DNA from: Bryobacteraceae bacterium
Lineage (GTDB): Bacteria > Acidobacteriota > Terriglobia > Bryobacterales > Bryobacteraceae
Assembly: GCA_023384675.1 (NCBI GenBank)
Contig: JAHDVK010000023.1
Location: forward strand, 28,524 to 92,523
DNA: 64,000 bases
Direction of reading: 5' to 3'
Shown: positions 56,561 to 64,000 of the stretch, one piece after another
How positions within the stretch are numbered: position 1 is the stretch's first letter
Layout: each line of letters starts with the position of its first letter
Position numbers and translations under genes: made by a program
The notes under the pieces: model-generated
Database searches by the model: none
Told to the model about the DNA's origin: nothing
The model's input: the letters and a program-made list of their open reading frames with translations, nothing else

Positions 56561-56980
56561 ATGACCCTGCACCTGCTTTTCATCGGCCGGCCTCGCGACG
56601 CCCACGCCAACGCCTTGGCGCGGGAGTATGTAAAACGCTCGGGACGATTCCTTGCCTGCCGGATGCAGGAAATCGATCCGCGCAGGTACGACCCCTTCCA
56701 GCGGCACGCCGCCGCCTGCAACGTCTTGCTGGACCCCGCCGGCAAGACCCTTGATTCCCCGACGTTCCAGTCCCTGATCGAGCGCATGCGCAGCGAGGCG
56801 CGCGATCTGGTGTTCGTGGTGGGAGGGCACGACGGGTTGCCCGGACCATGGAAGGAGAAAGCGGACCAGTTGCTGTCCCTCACCCCGCTCACGTTGCCGC
56901 ACGAACTTGCGCGCGTGGTGCTCGCCGAACAGATCTACCGCGCGCTCGCGGCCATCAACCGCCATCCTTACGGCCGTTAG
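56561..56980 (+). CDS. rlmH: 23S rRNA (pseudouridine1915-N3)-methyltransferase
   Basis: 139 residues, SPOUT fold. Seen: LFIGRPRDAHANALAREYVKRSGRF, LLDPAGKTLDSPTFQSLIERMRSEARDLVFVVGGHDGLP, SLTPLTLPHELARVVLAEQIYRALAAINRHPYGR. It methylates pseudouridine 1915 of helix 69 in 23S rRNA. The start is the ATG at 56561. Its end overlaps the convergent gene by 26 bases. Confidence 0.88.
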   Translation: MTLHLLFIGRPRDAHANALAREYVKRSGRFLACRMQEIDPRRYDPFQRHAAACNVLLDPAGKTLDSPTFQSLIERMRSEARDLVFVVGGHDGLPGPWKEKADQLLSLTPLTLPHELARVVLAEQIYRALAAINRHPYGR

Positions 56981-57512
56981 TGGAATCTCCATTCGGCTCG
57001 GCGCAGGGGGCATCCTTGATGGCGCACGCCGCGAAGTGCTCCGCAACGCCCGCCGCCGCCCAGCCGCGGTTTTGGGCCAGCCACGTAGCCCGCCCGGCGA
57101 TCCGCGCCGCCAGTTCGCGCCACGACTGTTGCGTATGCAGCCGCGCGCGCCAGACGGGTAACCCGGTAGCCCCCGCCCGCTCCAGCACTTCCGGAGGCGG
57201 GCCATCGCCCAGACGTACCGCGACAAACGCCTTCGCTGGAAAACGCACCAGCACCCATCCGCCCAAGGGAACCGCCTCGGCAGGCACGCCTGAACACAGC
57301 TGAATCGCGGCGCTCGACTCGAGCCCCAGCAGCGGCAGAACCTGGTCCGAATCCCGGACCACCCGCACGAGCCACGCAAGCCAGCGGGAGTATTCCTCCA
57401 GCCCGCGCCCACGCAAAATATCGGAAGGCCCATTGCTCCAGTCCACGGCCGAGCCCATCCGCGAAAGATCCCGCCATAGACCACTATGTTCCAAATCCTG
57501 GGCAACCGGCAT
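56955..57512 (-). CDS. Conserved-looking protein of unknown function
   Basis: 185 residues from the ATG at 57512, preceded by AAGGAG ten bases upstream; a longer frame exists but its added part is Arg-rich and unlikely. No signal peptide or membrane helix. The composition (WSNGPSDILRGRGLEEYSRWLAWLVRVVRDSDQVLPLLGLESSAAIQLCSGVP) suggests a cytoplasmic alpha/beta protein. No family recognised. Convergent with rlmH. Confidence 0.6.
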   Translation of the reverse strand: MPVAQDLEHSGLWRDLSRMGSAVDWSNGPSDILRGRGLEEYSRWLAWLVRVVRDSDQVLPLLGLESSAAIQLCSGVPAEAVPLGGWVLVRFPAKAFVAVRLGDGPPPEVLERAGATGLPVWRARLHTQQSWRELAARIAGRATWLAQNRGWAAAGVAEHFAACAIKDAPCAEPNGDSTNGRKDGG

Positions 57513-57684
57513 TGCCGTGCGTCTCCTTATAGGACTATCGGCCGGAGAGTCCTGGTGCGTTAGGGGAAATTGACCCGAGTCAACACTTAGGTTAAATACA
57601 GGATCGAATTGTTCTGCTTTGCCGTATGCGACTCTTAAGGCTGCGCTTCGGATTCGGCTCGCCCGCATGGCAGACTAGAGGGTA

Positions 57685-58455
57685 ATGGACATCCGAGTGC
57701 TCCCTCTGGAAGGCAAAATCGCGCTGGTGACCGGCACGGCGCGCGGCATCGGCCGGGCGACGGCGCTCGAGCTGGCTCGGCGTGGCGCGAATATCGTACT
57801 TGATGACTTCACCCATCTCGAGGAGGTTCATCGGGTCGCTGAGGAGGTGGAGGCCCTGGGCCGCGAAGCGCTGGTCTGTGAAGCCGACGTCTCCAGCCGC
57901 GCCGCGATGGAGCGGCTGTTCGACGCGGCCCTCGCTCGTTTCGGGCGGCTCGACATCGTGGTAGCCAATGCCGCCCGCAACGTCCGCAAGCCGCTCCTGG
58001 AACTGACCGTCGATGACGTTGCCGCCACCTGGGACGTGAGCCTGTGGGGCGTCTTTCACGCCTGCCAGTTGGGCGCGCGGCAGATGGTGAAACAAGGCGG
58101 CGGGGGCGCCATCGTCATCGTCAGTTCGGTACACTCATTCCGGCCTTACGCGGGCGCGTCGGCGTACAACGGCGCGAAAGCGGCCGTGAATCAGATGGCC
58201 GCCACCTGGGCGCTGGAGCTGTCCCCTCACCGCATCCGGGTGAACGTACTCGAGCCGGGCTGGACAGACACACCCGGTGAACGCGCCTATTTCACCGAAC
58301 AGCAACTGGCTGAGGGCGCCGGGCAGGTTCCCCTCGGGCGCCTGGCGGAACCGGACGAAATGGCAAAAGCCGTGGCTTTTCTCGCCTCGGACGAAGCCTC
58401 CTATATCACTGGCTCCGTGCTGCGCGCCGACGGAGGCTGGGCGCTGCGGCACTAA
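57685..58455 (+). CDS. Short-chain dehydrogenase/reductase
   Basis: 256 residues. NAD(P)-binding TGTARGIGRAT, NAARN motif, catalytic Ser in VIVSSVHSFRP, YxxxK in AYNGAKAAV, cofactor-side ending LASDEASYITGSVLRADGGWAL. The classical SDR length and GxxxGxG motif fit an oxidoreductase of the FabG/glucose-dehydrogenase kind. Asp after the second strand (LDDF) hints at NAD preference. Substrate unknown. Confidence 0.85.
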   Translation: MDIRVLPLEGKIALVTGTARGIGRATALELARRGANIVLDDFTHLEEVHRVAEEVEALGREALVCEADVSSRAAMERLFDAALARFGRLDIVVANAARNVRKPLLELTVDDVAATWDVSLWGVFHACQLGARQMVKQGGGGAIVIVSSVHSFRPYAGASAYNGAKAAVNQMAATWALELSPHRIRVNVLEPGWTDTPGERAYFTEQQLAEGAGQVPLGRLAEPDEMAKAVAFLASDEASYITGSVLRADGGWALRH

Positions 58456-58522
58456 CCCCCGGGTGGTCGAAGTCCGTGAGAGTTTGCAGCGGGGTTGAGC
58501 GGTGATTACCCGCCCGATTCCT

Positions 58523-59848
58523 TCATTTCTTCTGGAAGCAGTAGAGATAATCCGCGGTCCGCAGGAAGATCTGATTCCCCACCGCGACCGGGCTCGCCAG
58601 CGTATGGTTGTCCAGCTTGTTCACGGAAAGGATCTCGAACTTGGGCCCGGCCTTGATGACAGTCGTGTTGCCATCCTCGTTCGTGGCGTAGATCTTGCCG
58701 TCGGCCAGCAGGGGCGAAGCGCTGTAGGTGCCGAGTTCGATGCGCTGGCCTTCGTACATCGCCTTGCCGGTGGCCGCTTCCACGCAGTGCATCACGCCAT
58801 TGTCGACCAGCACATAGATGTAGGTGCCATCGGTGGTGGGCGTGGGCACGTCGCTGCCCAGGTTGTTGGTCCAGATCTCGTTCTTGCCGGTGATGCTCCC
58901 GCTGCCGCCGGCACGGAAGCCGATGAACGGCCGGCCGCGGGTGCTGGGCGTGTAAACGTTCTCACCGATGACGAGCGACGAGGCGATGGTGCGGTTCATC
59001 GGGTTGTTGCGCGGGTTGAAACCGCCCAGCCGCCATAGTTCCTTGCCGTTGGCGAGCGCGTGGCCGGTGGCGTAGTCGGCGCCCGAGATCACAAGCTGTT
59101 CCTCACCCTTCACGGTGACGATCTGCGGCGTGGCGTAATTATCGGGCGATTCCACGACGGCGTCGGTGGGGCGCTCCACCTTCCAGATGGTCTTCCCCGT
59201 AGCGGGCTCCACCGCGAAAACGTACGAAGGATCCTTGGTCTTCATGCCGTGCAGCACCTGCACATAGAGCTTGCCTTTGTGGAGCAGCGGAGTGGAGGCA
59301 TAACCGTGATTCAGCCCGAACTTGCCGTATTCGGCTTGGATATCGCGTTTCCAGACTTCTTTGCCGTCCATAGTGAAGCAGGCGAATTTGCCGTTGCCGG
59401 TCATGATCCAGACGTGCTTTCCATCGGTGATGGGCGAGGGCGAAGCCGAGTTCTGCTTGCGGAACAGCCGGTTGCCGCTGTCGATCTGGTTGCGCCACAG
59501 CACCTTGCCGTCCTTGCGGCCGACGGCCATCAGGAAGATCTTGTCGTGGGCGGACCCATCGGCGCCCTGGCGGCTGCCGAGAGCCGCGAAGCCCTCTTCG
59601 GCCGAGGTGATGAAGATGATGTCATTCCAAATAATGGGTGTGGCCGCGCTCCAACTGGGCAGCTTCGTGCGCCACAGGACGTTTTCGGTCTCTGACCATT
59701 TGACGGGCAGATCCTTGGCATTGGGGCTTGCGCCGTTGAACAGCGGGCCGCGCCATTGCGGCCAGTTCGCATCGAGGGGAGCCGTGAGCAGAACAGCGAG
59801 GCACGCGGCGGCGCTGAAGGATATCGAGATTGTCTTGGACAGGTACAT
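58523..59848 (-). CDS. PQQ-type beta-propeller protein, secreted
   Basis: 441 residues with signal peptide (MYLSKTISISFSAAACLAVLLTAPLDA) and repeated propeller blades with Trp-docking motifs (GKVLWRNQIDSG, GKEVWKRDIQAE, GKTIWKVERPTD, GKELWRLGGF, GKAMYEGQRI). Relatives are BamB-like and PQQ-dehydrogenase-like domains. No PQQ/metal residues can be shown, so it is best called a scaffold or sensor propeller. GAGAGG is eight bases before the ATG. Confidence 0.82.
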   Translation of the reverse strand: MYLSKTISISFSAAACLAVLLTAPLDANWPQWRGPLFNGASPNAKDLPVKWSETENVLWRTKLPSWSAATPIIWNDIIFITSAEEGFAALGSRQGADGSAHDKIFLMAVGRKDGKVLWRNQIDSGNRLFRKQNSASPSPITDGKHVWIMTGNGKFACFTMDGKEVWKRDIQAEYGKFGLNHGYASTPLLHKGKLYVQVLHGMKTKDPSYVFAVEPATGKTIWKVERPTDAVVESPDNYATPQIVTVKGEEQLVISGADYATGHALANGKELWRLGGFNPRNNPMNRTIASSLVIGENVYTPSTRGRPFIGFRAGGSGSITGKNEIWTNNLGSDVPTPTTDGTYIYVLVDNGVMHCVEAATGKAMYEGQRIELGTYSASPLLADGKIYATNEDGNTTVIKAGPKFEILSVNKLDNHTLASPVAVGNQIFLRTADYLYCFQKK

Positions 59849-60008
59849 AGTTCAGCCTCTCGGAAATATCCCCGTTTGACTGGCAGGTTATCACAGATGG
59901 GCTTTCCGGGCAGCCAGCCAAAGCGTCCCCGTTGTTGTTGTAGCCGGCCGGAGTCGCGCGAGCGTGGGCCTGCGGAGGCGGCTGACCCGATCGCCCCGGA
60001 GCGTTCGA

Positions 60009-60371
60009 TTAGCCGGGCTGGCCGCCCAGGTGGCGGATGACTTCGTCGAACTCGCGTGTGGGCGAGAAATCGACGTACTCGGTGTCCTCGAGCATCTCGG
60101 GGGCGTGTCCGGGGGCCCAGTAGACGACATCGCCGGCCTGGAAGTCGACGTGGCCTTCGGCGGTGTGCATGCGGACTTTGCCTTTCAGAATGAACCCCCA
60201 GTGGGGGCACGGGCAAAGGTCTCCTGGAAGTCCGGCGCAGGCCGGGCGGAGGTCGGTGCCTTGGCGGGCCTGAACGAAGGCGACGCTCAAGGCGCCGGCG
60301 GGCATCTTTCGCAGTTCAACGCCGTCGCCGGCGATGGCGACGGGCGCATCTTCCCGTTTAAGAACGATCAT
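60009..60371 (-). CDS. Small cupin protein
   Basis: 120 residues, one cupin barrel: CPHWGFILKGKVRMHTAEGHVDFQAGDVVYWAPGHAPEML. The metal ligands expected in such folds are partly visible (H, then H in APGH). The AGGAGG four bases upstream decides for the ATG at 60371; a longer frame begins at 60434. Possibly a metal-binding or sensor protein. Function unknown. Confidence 0.7.
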   Translation of the reverse strand: MIVLKREDAPVAIAGDGVELRKMPAGALSVAFVQARQGTDLRPACAGLPGDLCPCPHWGFILKGKVRMHTAEGHVDFQAGDVVYWAPGHAPEMLEDTEYVDFSPTREFDEVIRHLGGQPG

Positions 60372-60658
60372 GGTCCCTCCTGGGGGGCGGTCGGAATTCC
60401 TGACGTTGTGGTACAGGGACTCGCAGTCTAGCACCAGGAGGTGAGGGGGTCAAATGGGGGATGTGTCAACCCAAGCGCGCGCCACCTTCGTGCCGATTTT
60501 CGGTGCTTTTTTCCCGGCGAGCGCCTGAAGTCAGGGAATCTCAGTTGCCTGACGCGTCCCCAACCGCAAACTCACCGGCGAATAATCCGCTCTTCAAACA
60601 CCGGGACGGGCGCCTCCGCGCCTTCTCCCGCCCAAACAGTCGCATTTGGCGAAGGAGC

Positions 60659-60946
60659 ATGTTCAGGCGGACCCCTGCGCGCCGCGAGATGGACGAGATC
60701 CGGCAGGGGGCGAATCCGAATGCGCGGACGAGCGCCGCCGTTCGCAAACGCGGTTGACGGTCGCGCAGGTGGCGCAGGACATCGCACCGGTCGCCGACGA
60801 CGGTGCAGTGGTTGCTGCGGGAACACACCGACCGCATTCCCTACGGCAAACTCCCGCCGGCCAAGCGGGAGTGGCTCGTGCTGAATGGGTATCCGGATCA
60901 GGGGTTGACGGTGAAGGCGCCGAGTGTGCGTGGGTTGTTGGAGTGA
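60659..60946 (+). pseudogene. Degraded small HTH-type gene
   Basis: One frame encodes 32 residues (MFRRTPARREMDEIRQGANPN) and stops at TGA 60755-60757. The same frame reopens as HRSPTTVQWLLREHTDRIPYGKLPPAKREWLVLNGYP up to TGA 60944-60946. A second frame supplies the missing start of the helix-turn-helix, LTVAQVAQD. Joined, LTVAQVAQD and HRSPTTVQWLL read like one HTH, so small insertions or deletions have broken a once-intact gene. No family name can be given. The flanks (60435-60658 and 60947-61043) hold nothing I can assign. Confidence 0.4.
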
Positions 60947-61043
60947 GGGTTCGGAGATGCGCGGACGGCATCGGTCCCCTGGGACCCAGTCGAGCGATAG
61001 CCAGGCGGACCTGGAGGTGGACTCGAAGGCGTCCGTGATGGGA

Positions 61044-61080
61044 TGCACCTTATATGGTACAGTGTACATTAAAAGGTGCA
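61044..61080 (+). promoter_or_regulatory. Palindromic operator/promoter of the toxin-antitoxin operon
   Basis: Perfect outer arms TGCACCTT (61044-61051) and AAGGTGCA (61073-61080) surround an AT-rich core with GTAC..GTAC halves and a possible -10 TATATG. It ends two bases before the toxin ATG and fits the self-repressing operators of type II modules. Confidence 0.65.
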
Positions 61081-61082
61081 GG

Positions 61083-61440
61083 ATGACCCGAGAGCCAAAG
61101 CCAAAGAAAATCCCACTGATCTTCTACCGGACAGCGGCTGGCAGCGAACCAGTCAGGGTGTGGCTGCAGGGGTTGGGCGAGACCGAGCGTCAGGCGATAG
61201 GCAAGGACCTTCTGCGGGCGCAATGGCGTTGGCCGGTGGGCATGCCGCTGTGCCGTCCGATGGGCGGCGGCCTTTGGGAAATCCGGACGGACCTGCCGAC
61301 GAAAAAGACGGCACGGGTGCTGATCTGCCTCTATCGCGAGCACCTGGTGGCGCTGCACGGGTTCATCAAGAAGACGCCGGACAACGCCGGAATCGGATTT
61401 GGCAACGGCGCGCCAGCGTCAGAAGGAGTTGGAACGATGA
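61083..61440 (+). CDS. higB: HigB/RelE-type (Gp49-like) toxin, frameshifted and fused in frame to its antitoxin
   Basis: The first 98 residues match the phage Gp49/HigB toxin family (IPLIFYRTAAGSEPVRVWLQGLGETERQAIGKDLL, WPVGMPLCRPMGGGLWEIRTDL, ARVLICLYREHLVALHGFIKKT). The normal end of such toxins (TTPESDLATARQRQKELER and a stop) is present one frame over, ending at TGA 61438-61440 with an ATGA overlap to the antitoxin. Hence one extra base near 61377-61380 (CCGG) shifts the frame. As it stands, the toxin frame runs on without a stop through the antitoxin to 61715. HigB toxins cut mRNA on ribosomes. Whether the fusion is active is unknown. Confidence 0.75.
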
Positions 61441-61715
61441 GCAAGAAGCACATGGGTTCGAGCATTGACGACTTCATGAAAGAAGAAGGGATCTTCGAGG
61501 AAGCCCAGGCGCAGGCGATCAAGGAAGTCGTCGCGTGGCAGCTCGCCGAGGCCATGAAGGAAAAGAAGATCTCGAAGAACAAGATGGCGACGATGCTCAA
61601 GACGAGCCGTTCGCAGGTGGACCGGCTGCTCGATCCGAAGAATGACATCACCCTCGGCAGCCTGCAAAGGGCCGCGGCGCTGCTCGGGCGGCGCGTCAGC
61701 GTCGAACTGGTTTGA
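61437..61715 (+). CDS. higA: HigA-type antitoxin (XRE family HTH)
   Basis: 92 residues: an N-terminal charged part and an XRE-type helix-turn-helix (about 34-90; AWQLAEAMKEKKISKNKMATMLKTSRSQVDRLLDPKNDITLGSLQRAAALLG). GGAG lies eight bases before the ATG. It would neutralise the toxin and bind the palindrome at 61044-61080. Its start overlaps the ancestral toxin stop (ATGA), as in normal HigBA operons. Confidence 0.8.
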   Translation: MSKKHMGSSIDDFMKEEGIFEEAQAQAIKEVVAWQLAEAMKEKKISKNKMATMLKTSRSQVDRLLDPKNDITLGSLQRAAALLGRRVSVELV

Positions 61716-61759
61716 ACAAGCAGCGATAGTGCGGAAATGCGCGAATCCGCTCATTCGTG

Positions 61760-61782
61760 AAAAACGGAGGGCGAAGGCCCTC
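61760..61782 (-). terminator. Hairpin with T-tract on the minus strand
   Basis: Arms GAGGGC (61767-61772) and GCCCTC (61777-61782), four-base loop, followed on the minus strand by CGTTTTT. It could end minus-strand transcription coming from the orphan gene at 62307-63311, 500 bases away, or form part of the end of a mobile element. Confidence 0.4.
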
Positions 61783-61869
61783 TGGCTTGGCCGCGCTCAC
61801 CCCGATTGCTAACGGTGCGGCCCGCTGTTCAATAGGGCTTGCGTCGCCTGTCCCTGTTGGCCCTAGAAA

Positions 61870-61887
61870 AGTGATTGAGTGTACTGT
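61870..61887. repeat. 18-base direct repeat, copy 1
   Basis: AGTGATTGAGTGTACTGT occurs here, immediately before the truncated sigma factor, and again at 63946-63963 after a transposase tail. Next to it lies a tandem pair CCCTCGCCGCATTT (61888-61901 and 61903-61916). It is probably the end of an insertion element. Confidence 0.6.
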
Positions 61888-62328
61888 CCCTCGCCGCATT
61901 TCCCCTCGCCGCATTTCGGCGCGTCGGTACCGCGCTTCGCCGACCGGGTGCACTTCCTCGCTCTGATGGCGCGGGTCATGCGGCAGGTGCTTGTGGACTA
62001 TGCCCGCTCGCGGGCCGCCTCGAAGCGCGGTGGCGGCAGACCGCTCCCCCTCGATGGCCAACGCCACGACCCGGCCGCCCCGGCCGGCGACCCCGCCACC
62101 CTGCTCGATCTCAATCTCGCCCTTGAACAACTCGCCGCGAGCAACCCGGAACTCGCCCGGGTCGTGGAACTGTATTACTTTGGTGGACTCACGGCCGAGG
62201 AGATCGCGCTGGTGGTGAGCCAAACGGTTCATGTGGTTCGCCATGATCTGCGCGCGGCGCGTGCATGGCTCCGGCGCGAGTTGTCTCCCCAGCCGGCCCC
62301 TCCAGATCAAACCGGCAGCATGGACTGA
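61879..62328 (+). pseudogene. Truncated ECF-type sigma factor
   Basis: From about 61930 the frame matches the acidobacterial Sigma70_ECF family: FADRVHFLALMARVMRQVLVDYARSRAASKRGGG (end of region 2) and LALEQLAASNPELARVVELYYFGGLTAEEIALVVSQTVHVVRHDLRAARAWLRREL (region 4). The first 60-70 residues, including most of region 2, are missing; in their place is the repeat end described above. Region 4 is intact, so the gene was probably cut by an element insertion. Its end overlaps the convergent gene by 22 bases. Confidence 0.7.
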
Positions 62329-63311
62329 AGCCGCTGCCGGGCTGCCGCTATCCCTCCGGCGTTCCCGGCCAGCCCCCCGAACAGCAACTGTCCCGCCTGC
62401 GGGCTCCTCGCCCACCGGATCAACCCCACCATGTCGATGCTGTAAGGCGGTTGCCTCCTCCCCGGCGTGTAGAGACCGGCCATCTTGTTGATTCGCGTTA
62501 TTGGGCCCGCGGGCGCGCCAAGAGCAACCAATTCATCCCGGATAGGCGTGAGTTCCCACACCTCCGGATTGAATTCGTGATTCGCTTTCTCCCAATAAGG
62601 CAGGTCCCGGGCCTTCGCCCAGCCAATCCACAGCGCCTGCTTCGCGCTGCGCGTGAGCGCCTCCTCCGAAATGCCAGTGGGCACATCGGTGAAAAAGCGA
62701 GATTGCCGCAACGCCTGCTTCGCCGCCCGGGCGTTCTCGACCGGCAGGGATTCCGCAAAAGCGTCATAGAAGGCCCGCGCAAAGTCCGAGAGGATCTCCG
62801 ACCGCAGCAGGATCCCCGCCGACAGGCGGTCCCCATATTCCTCCGGATTCATCCCGGCGGGCGAGAAGGCATCTCCGTTCGGAGCGGGATTCTTCAGGTT
62901 GAGCTTGTCGAGGAGAGGATCGTGCGCCAGTTTTTCGGCCGCCCGTTTGGACAGGGCCTTCATGGTGTCTCCCGTCCAATCCAGAATGAGCGAATCGGAT
63001 GCGATCTTCGCCGCGAGTTCACCGACATTGCCCGCCGACTTGGCGCCGTCGGTCAACTTTTTAACGAAGCGGTTCGTCAGAGTGCCCGCCACCCCGAGCG
63101 TCAGCAGCGAGAGCGTGAAAGTCATGATCTCGATGTCCCGCTTCTTCCGGGCGTCGATGGTCTGCTTCACCTTGGTCAGGATCGCCGCCTGCGACTGATA
63201 AGCCCTCCTGTAAGAAGTTCGCGCGATGTTCGCGAAACGCTCCCATTTGTTTGTGTACTCGAGGATGTCCATCCGCACGCCGCCCAGATAGTGAGATGCC
63301 GTTTCGGCCAT
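62307..63311 (-). CDS. Orphan protein with hydrophobic helix, unknown function
   Basis: 334 residues, ribosome site AGGAG ten bases before the ATG. A long charged helix (WERFANIARTSYRRAYQSQAAILTKVKQTIDARKKRD) precedes a hydrophobic stretch (about 63-80, MTFTLSLLTLGVAGTL). The rest is mostly helical and mixed (DSLILDWTGDTMKALSKRAAEKLAHD). No family recognised. It lies between broken genes and repeats, so it could be cargo of a mobile element, for example a secreted or pore-forming effector (speculation). Confidence 0.6.
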   Translation of the reverse strand: MAETASHYLGGVRMDILEYTNKWERFANIARTSYRRAYQSQAAILTKVKQTIDARKKRDIEIMTFTLSLLTLGVAGTLTNRFVKKLTDGAKSAGNVGELAAKIASDSLILDWTGDTMKALSKRAAEKLAHDPLLDKLNLKNPAPNGDAFSPAGMNPEEYGDRLSAGILLRSEILSDFARAFYDAFAESLPVENARAAKQALRQSRFFTDVPTGISEEALTRSAKQALWIGWAKARDLPYWEKANHEFNPEVWELTPIRDELVALGAPAGPITRINKMAGLYTPGRRQPPYSIDMVGLIRWARSPQAGQLLFGGLAGNAGGIAAARQRLQSMLPV

Positions 63312-63491
63312 GTCCCTCGGCTCCTTTCACCTGTTCGTTCCGGGAAGTCCCGGTGATTGGATAAACGGAATCGGGCGGCCGGATTGGCAGGCGCCATGAG
63401 GAGTGGGTTGCGGGTCGCGGATATCACACACCTGTCAGACGGGCGCAGTCAGGGTCGGCTGAACTCACTGGGCAGAGTGGAAGGGCATTAA

Positions 63492-63754
63492 GTGACTGGA
63501 CCTCAATTCCCCTAACTCGAGCGCCGACTGGCTCCTAATAGCCCCCACCTGTTTTCAATCACTTATGGATGATGCGCCTTGCGGCCTGGTCGCTGCAGCT
63601 CTGCAAAACCGCCTCCAGATTACGCCGGCAAAAAGTCACGATTTCCCATAACCAAAGACAAATCAAAGGTTTGCAGGCAGAGAAACCTCACTTGCGCCTT
63701 TCGTGCATTGGGGGCCAGTCAATGTTTGCAATTGGCGAATTGGGGTCCAGTCAC
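63492..63754. repeat. Inverted repeat bounding about 230 bases
   Basis: GTGACTGGACCTCAATT (63492-63508) and AATTGGGGTCCAGTCAC (63738-63754) match in 16 of 17 positions as an inverted repeat. A partial third copy ATTGGGGGCCAGTCAA lies at 63707-63722. The segment between has no clear gene and may be a relic of an insertion sequence or a MITE-like unit. Confidence 0.5.
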
Positions 63755-63947
63755 CGGACTCCTCACAGCACTATCCCGCGATGAAGCTCTGGAGAAGCGC
63801 ATCCGGGATTCCACCCGCACCGGCCGCCCCCTGGGCGACGAGTCCTTCCTCGCCCGGTTGGAATCGACCTACCCCCACATCCGCCCAAACAAGCGCGGGC
63901 CGAAACCGAAACCAGCCACCCGCACGGCCACCGCTCAAGGAGTATAG
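63750..63947 (+). pseudogene. C-terminal fragment of a REP-associated (Y1) transposase
   Basis: About 65 residues: LLTALSRDEALEKRIRDSTRTGRPLGDESFLARLESTYPHIRPNKRGPKPKP. The RTGRPLG...FL..LE core with a Lys/Pro-rich end is typical of REP-associated tyrosine transposases. The catalytic HUH domain is absent; upstream of 63750 the frame does not resemble a transposase. So only the tail remains. Confidence 0.6.
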
Positions 63948-63963
63948 TGATTGAGTGTACTGT
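63946..63963. repeat. 18-base direct repeat, copy 2
   Basis: AGTGATTGAGTGTACTGT, identical to 61870-61887, overlapping the stop of the transposase fragment. Together the copies flank 2.06 kb that includes the truncated sigma factor and the orphan gene. Confidence 0.6.
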
Positions 63964-63980
63964 TTGAATGCATAGGTAGG

Positions 63981-63998
63981 GGAGGGTTGGGACCCTCC
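63981..63998. repeat. Short stem-loop at the window edge
   Basis: GGAGGGT and ACCCTCC with a four-base loop. It lies shortly after the transposase fragment and could be a REP-like hairpin or a terminator; the window ends before a T-tract can be checked. Confidence 0.4.
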
Positions 63999-64000
63999 TT

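Overview
The window looks like chromosomal DNA of a GC-rich acidobacterium, most likely of the Solibacter/Bryobacter lineage. This is inferred from the gene families present, not from a marker gene: a PEP-CTERM-like secreted protein, a TonB-dependent receptor with an N-terminal carboxypeptidase-regulatory domain, a one-component winged-helix membrane regulator, a FecR/DUF6600-type surface protein and many short secreted proteins without a named family. No rRNA, tRNA or CRISPR array was found.

Left part (1-23 kb). After a PEP-CTERM-like gene cut by the window edge and a secreted cell-wall hydrolase come a TonB receptor plus a neutral-ceramidase-like enzyme. A sigma-54 activator then reads away from a cytochrome operon. 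That operon starts at a good -24/-12 promoter and encodes a pseudo-receiver, a small membrane protein, a nine-heme c/b cytochrome of CbcL architecture and a six-heme NapC/NirT-type cytochrome. This resembles an inner-membrane quinol-oxidising electron outlet. Then follow a universal stress protein, a hydrolase, an unusual dihydroorotate dehydrogenase with a cysteine at the catalytic position, a membrane-bound winged-helix regulator, a TonB-like protein, a BNR-repeat protein, and a three-gene operon of secreted proteins of unknown function (two are recent duplicates) with a clear sigma-70 promoter. A TPR protein and a Ser/Thr kinase fused to a TonB C-terminal domain end the region.

Middle (24-45 kb). 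glgC; the conserved trio circularly permuted ATP-grasp / alpha-E / transglutaminase; soluble transhydrogenase sthA; a LuxR-type response regulator; an HTH-membrane-sensor protein; a CzcCBA-type metal efflux operon; then a DapA-family aldolase translationally coupled to a tandem-domain bacterial microcompartment (BMC) shell protein. The aldolase carries a C-terminal linker plus amphipathic helix that looks like an encapsulation peptide. nagA, ilvE, an M48 protease and a HAD hydrolase follow.

Right part (45-64 kb). A large repeat-rich FecR/DUF6600 protein, a YfhO-family membrane protein, a fused E1 alpha/beta 2-oxoacid dehydrogenase, serS, a DHH phosphoesterase, a methyltransferase, rlmH, an SDR, a PQQ-type propeller protein and a cupin. 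From about 60.4 kb to the end the sequence becomes an accessory patch: a degraded HTH gene, a HigB/HigA toxin-antitoxin pair whose toxin is frameshifted so that both are one open frame, a truncated ECF sigma factor, an orphan gene, a transposase tail and short repeats.

The best candidates for something new are the aldolase-BMC pair, the sigma-54-controlled cytochrome operon and the duplicated secreted-protein operon.
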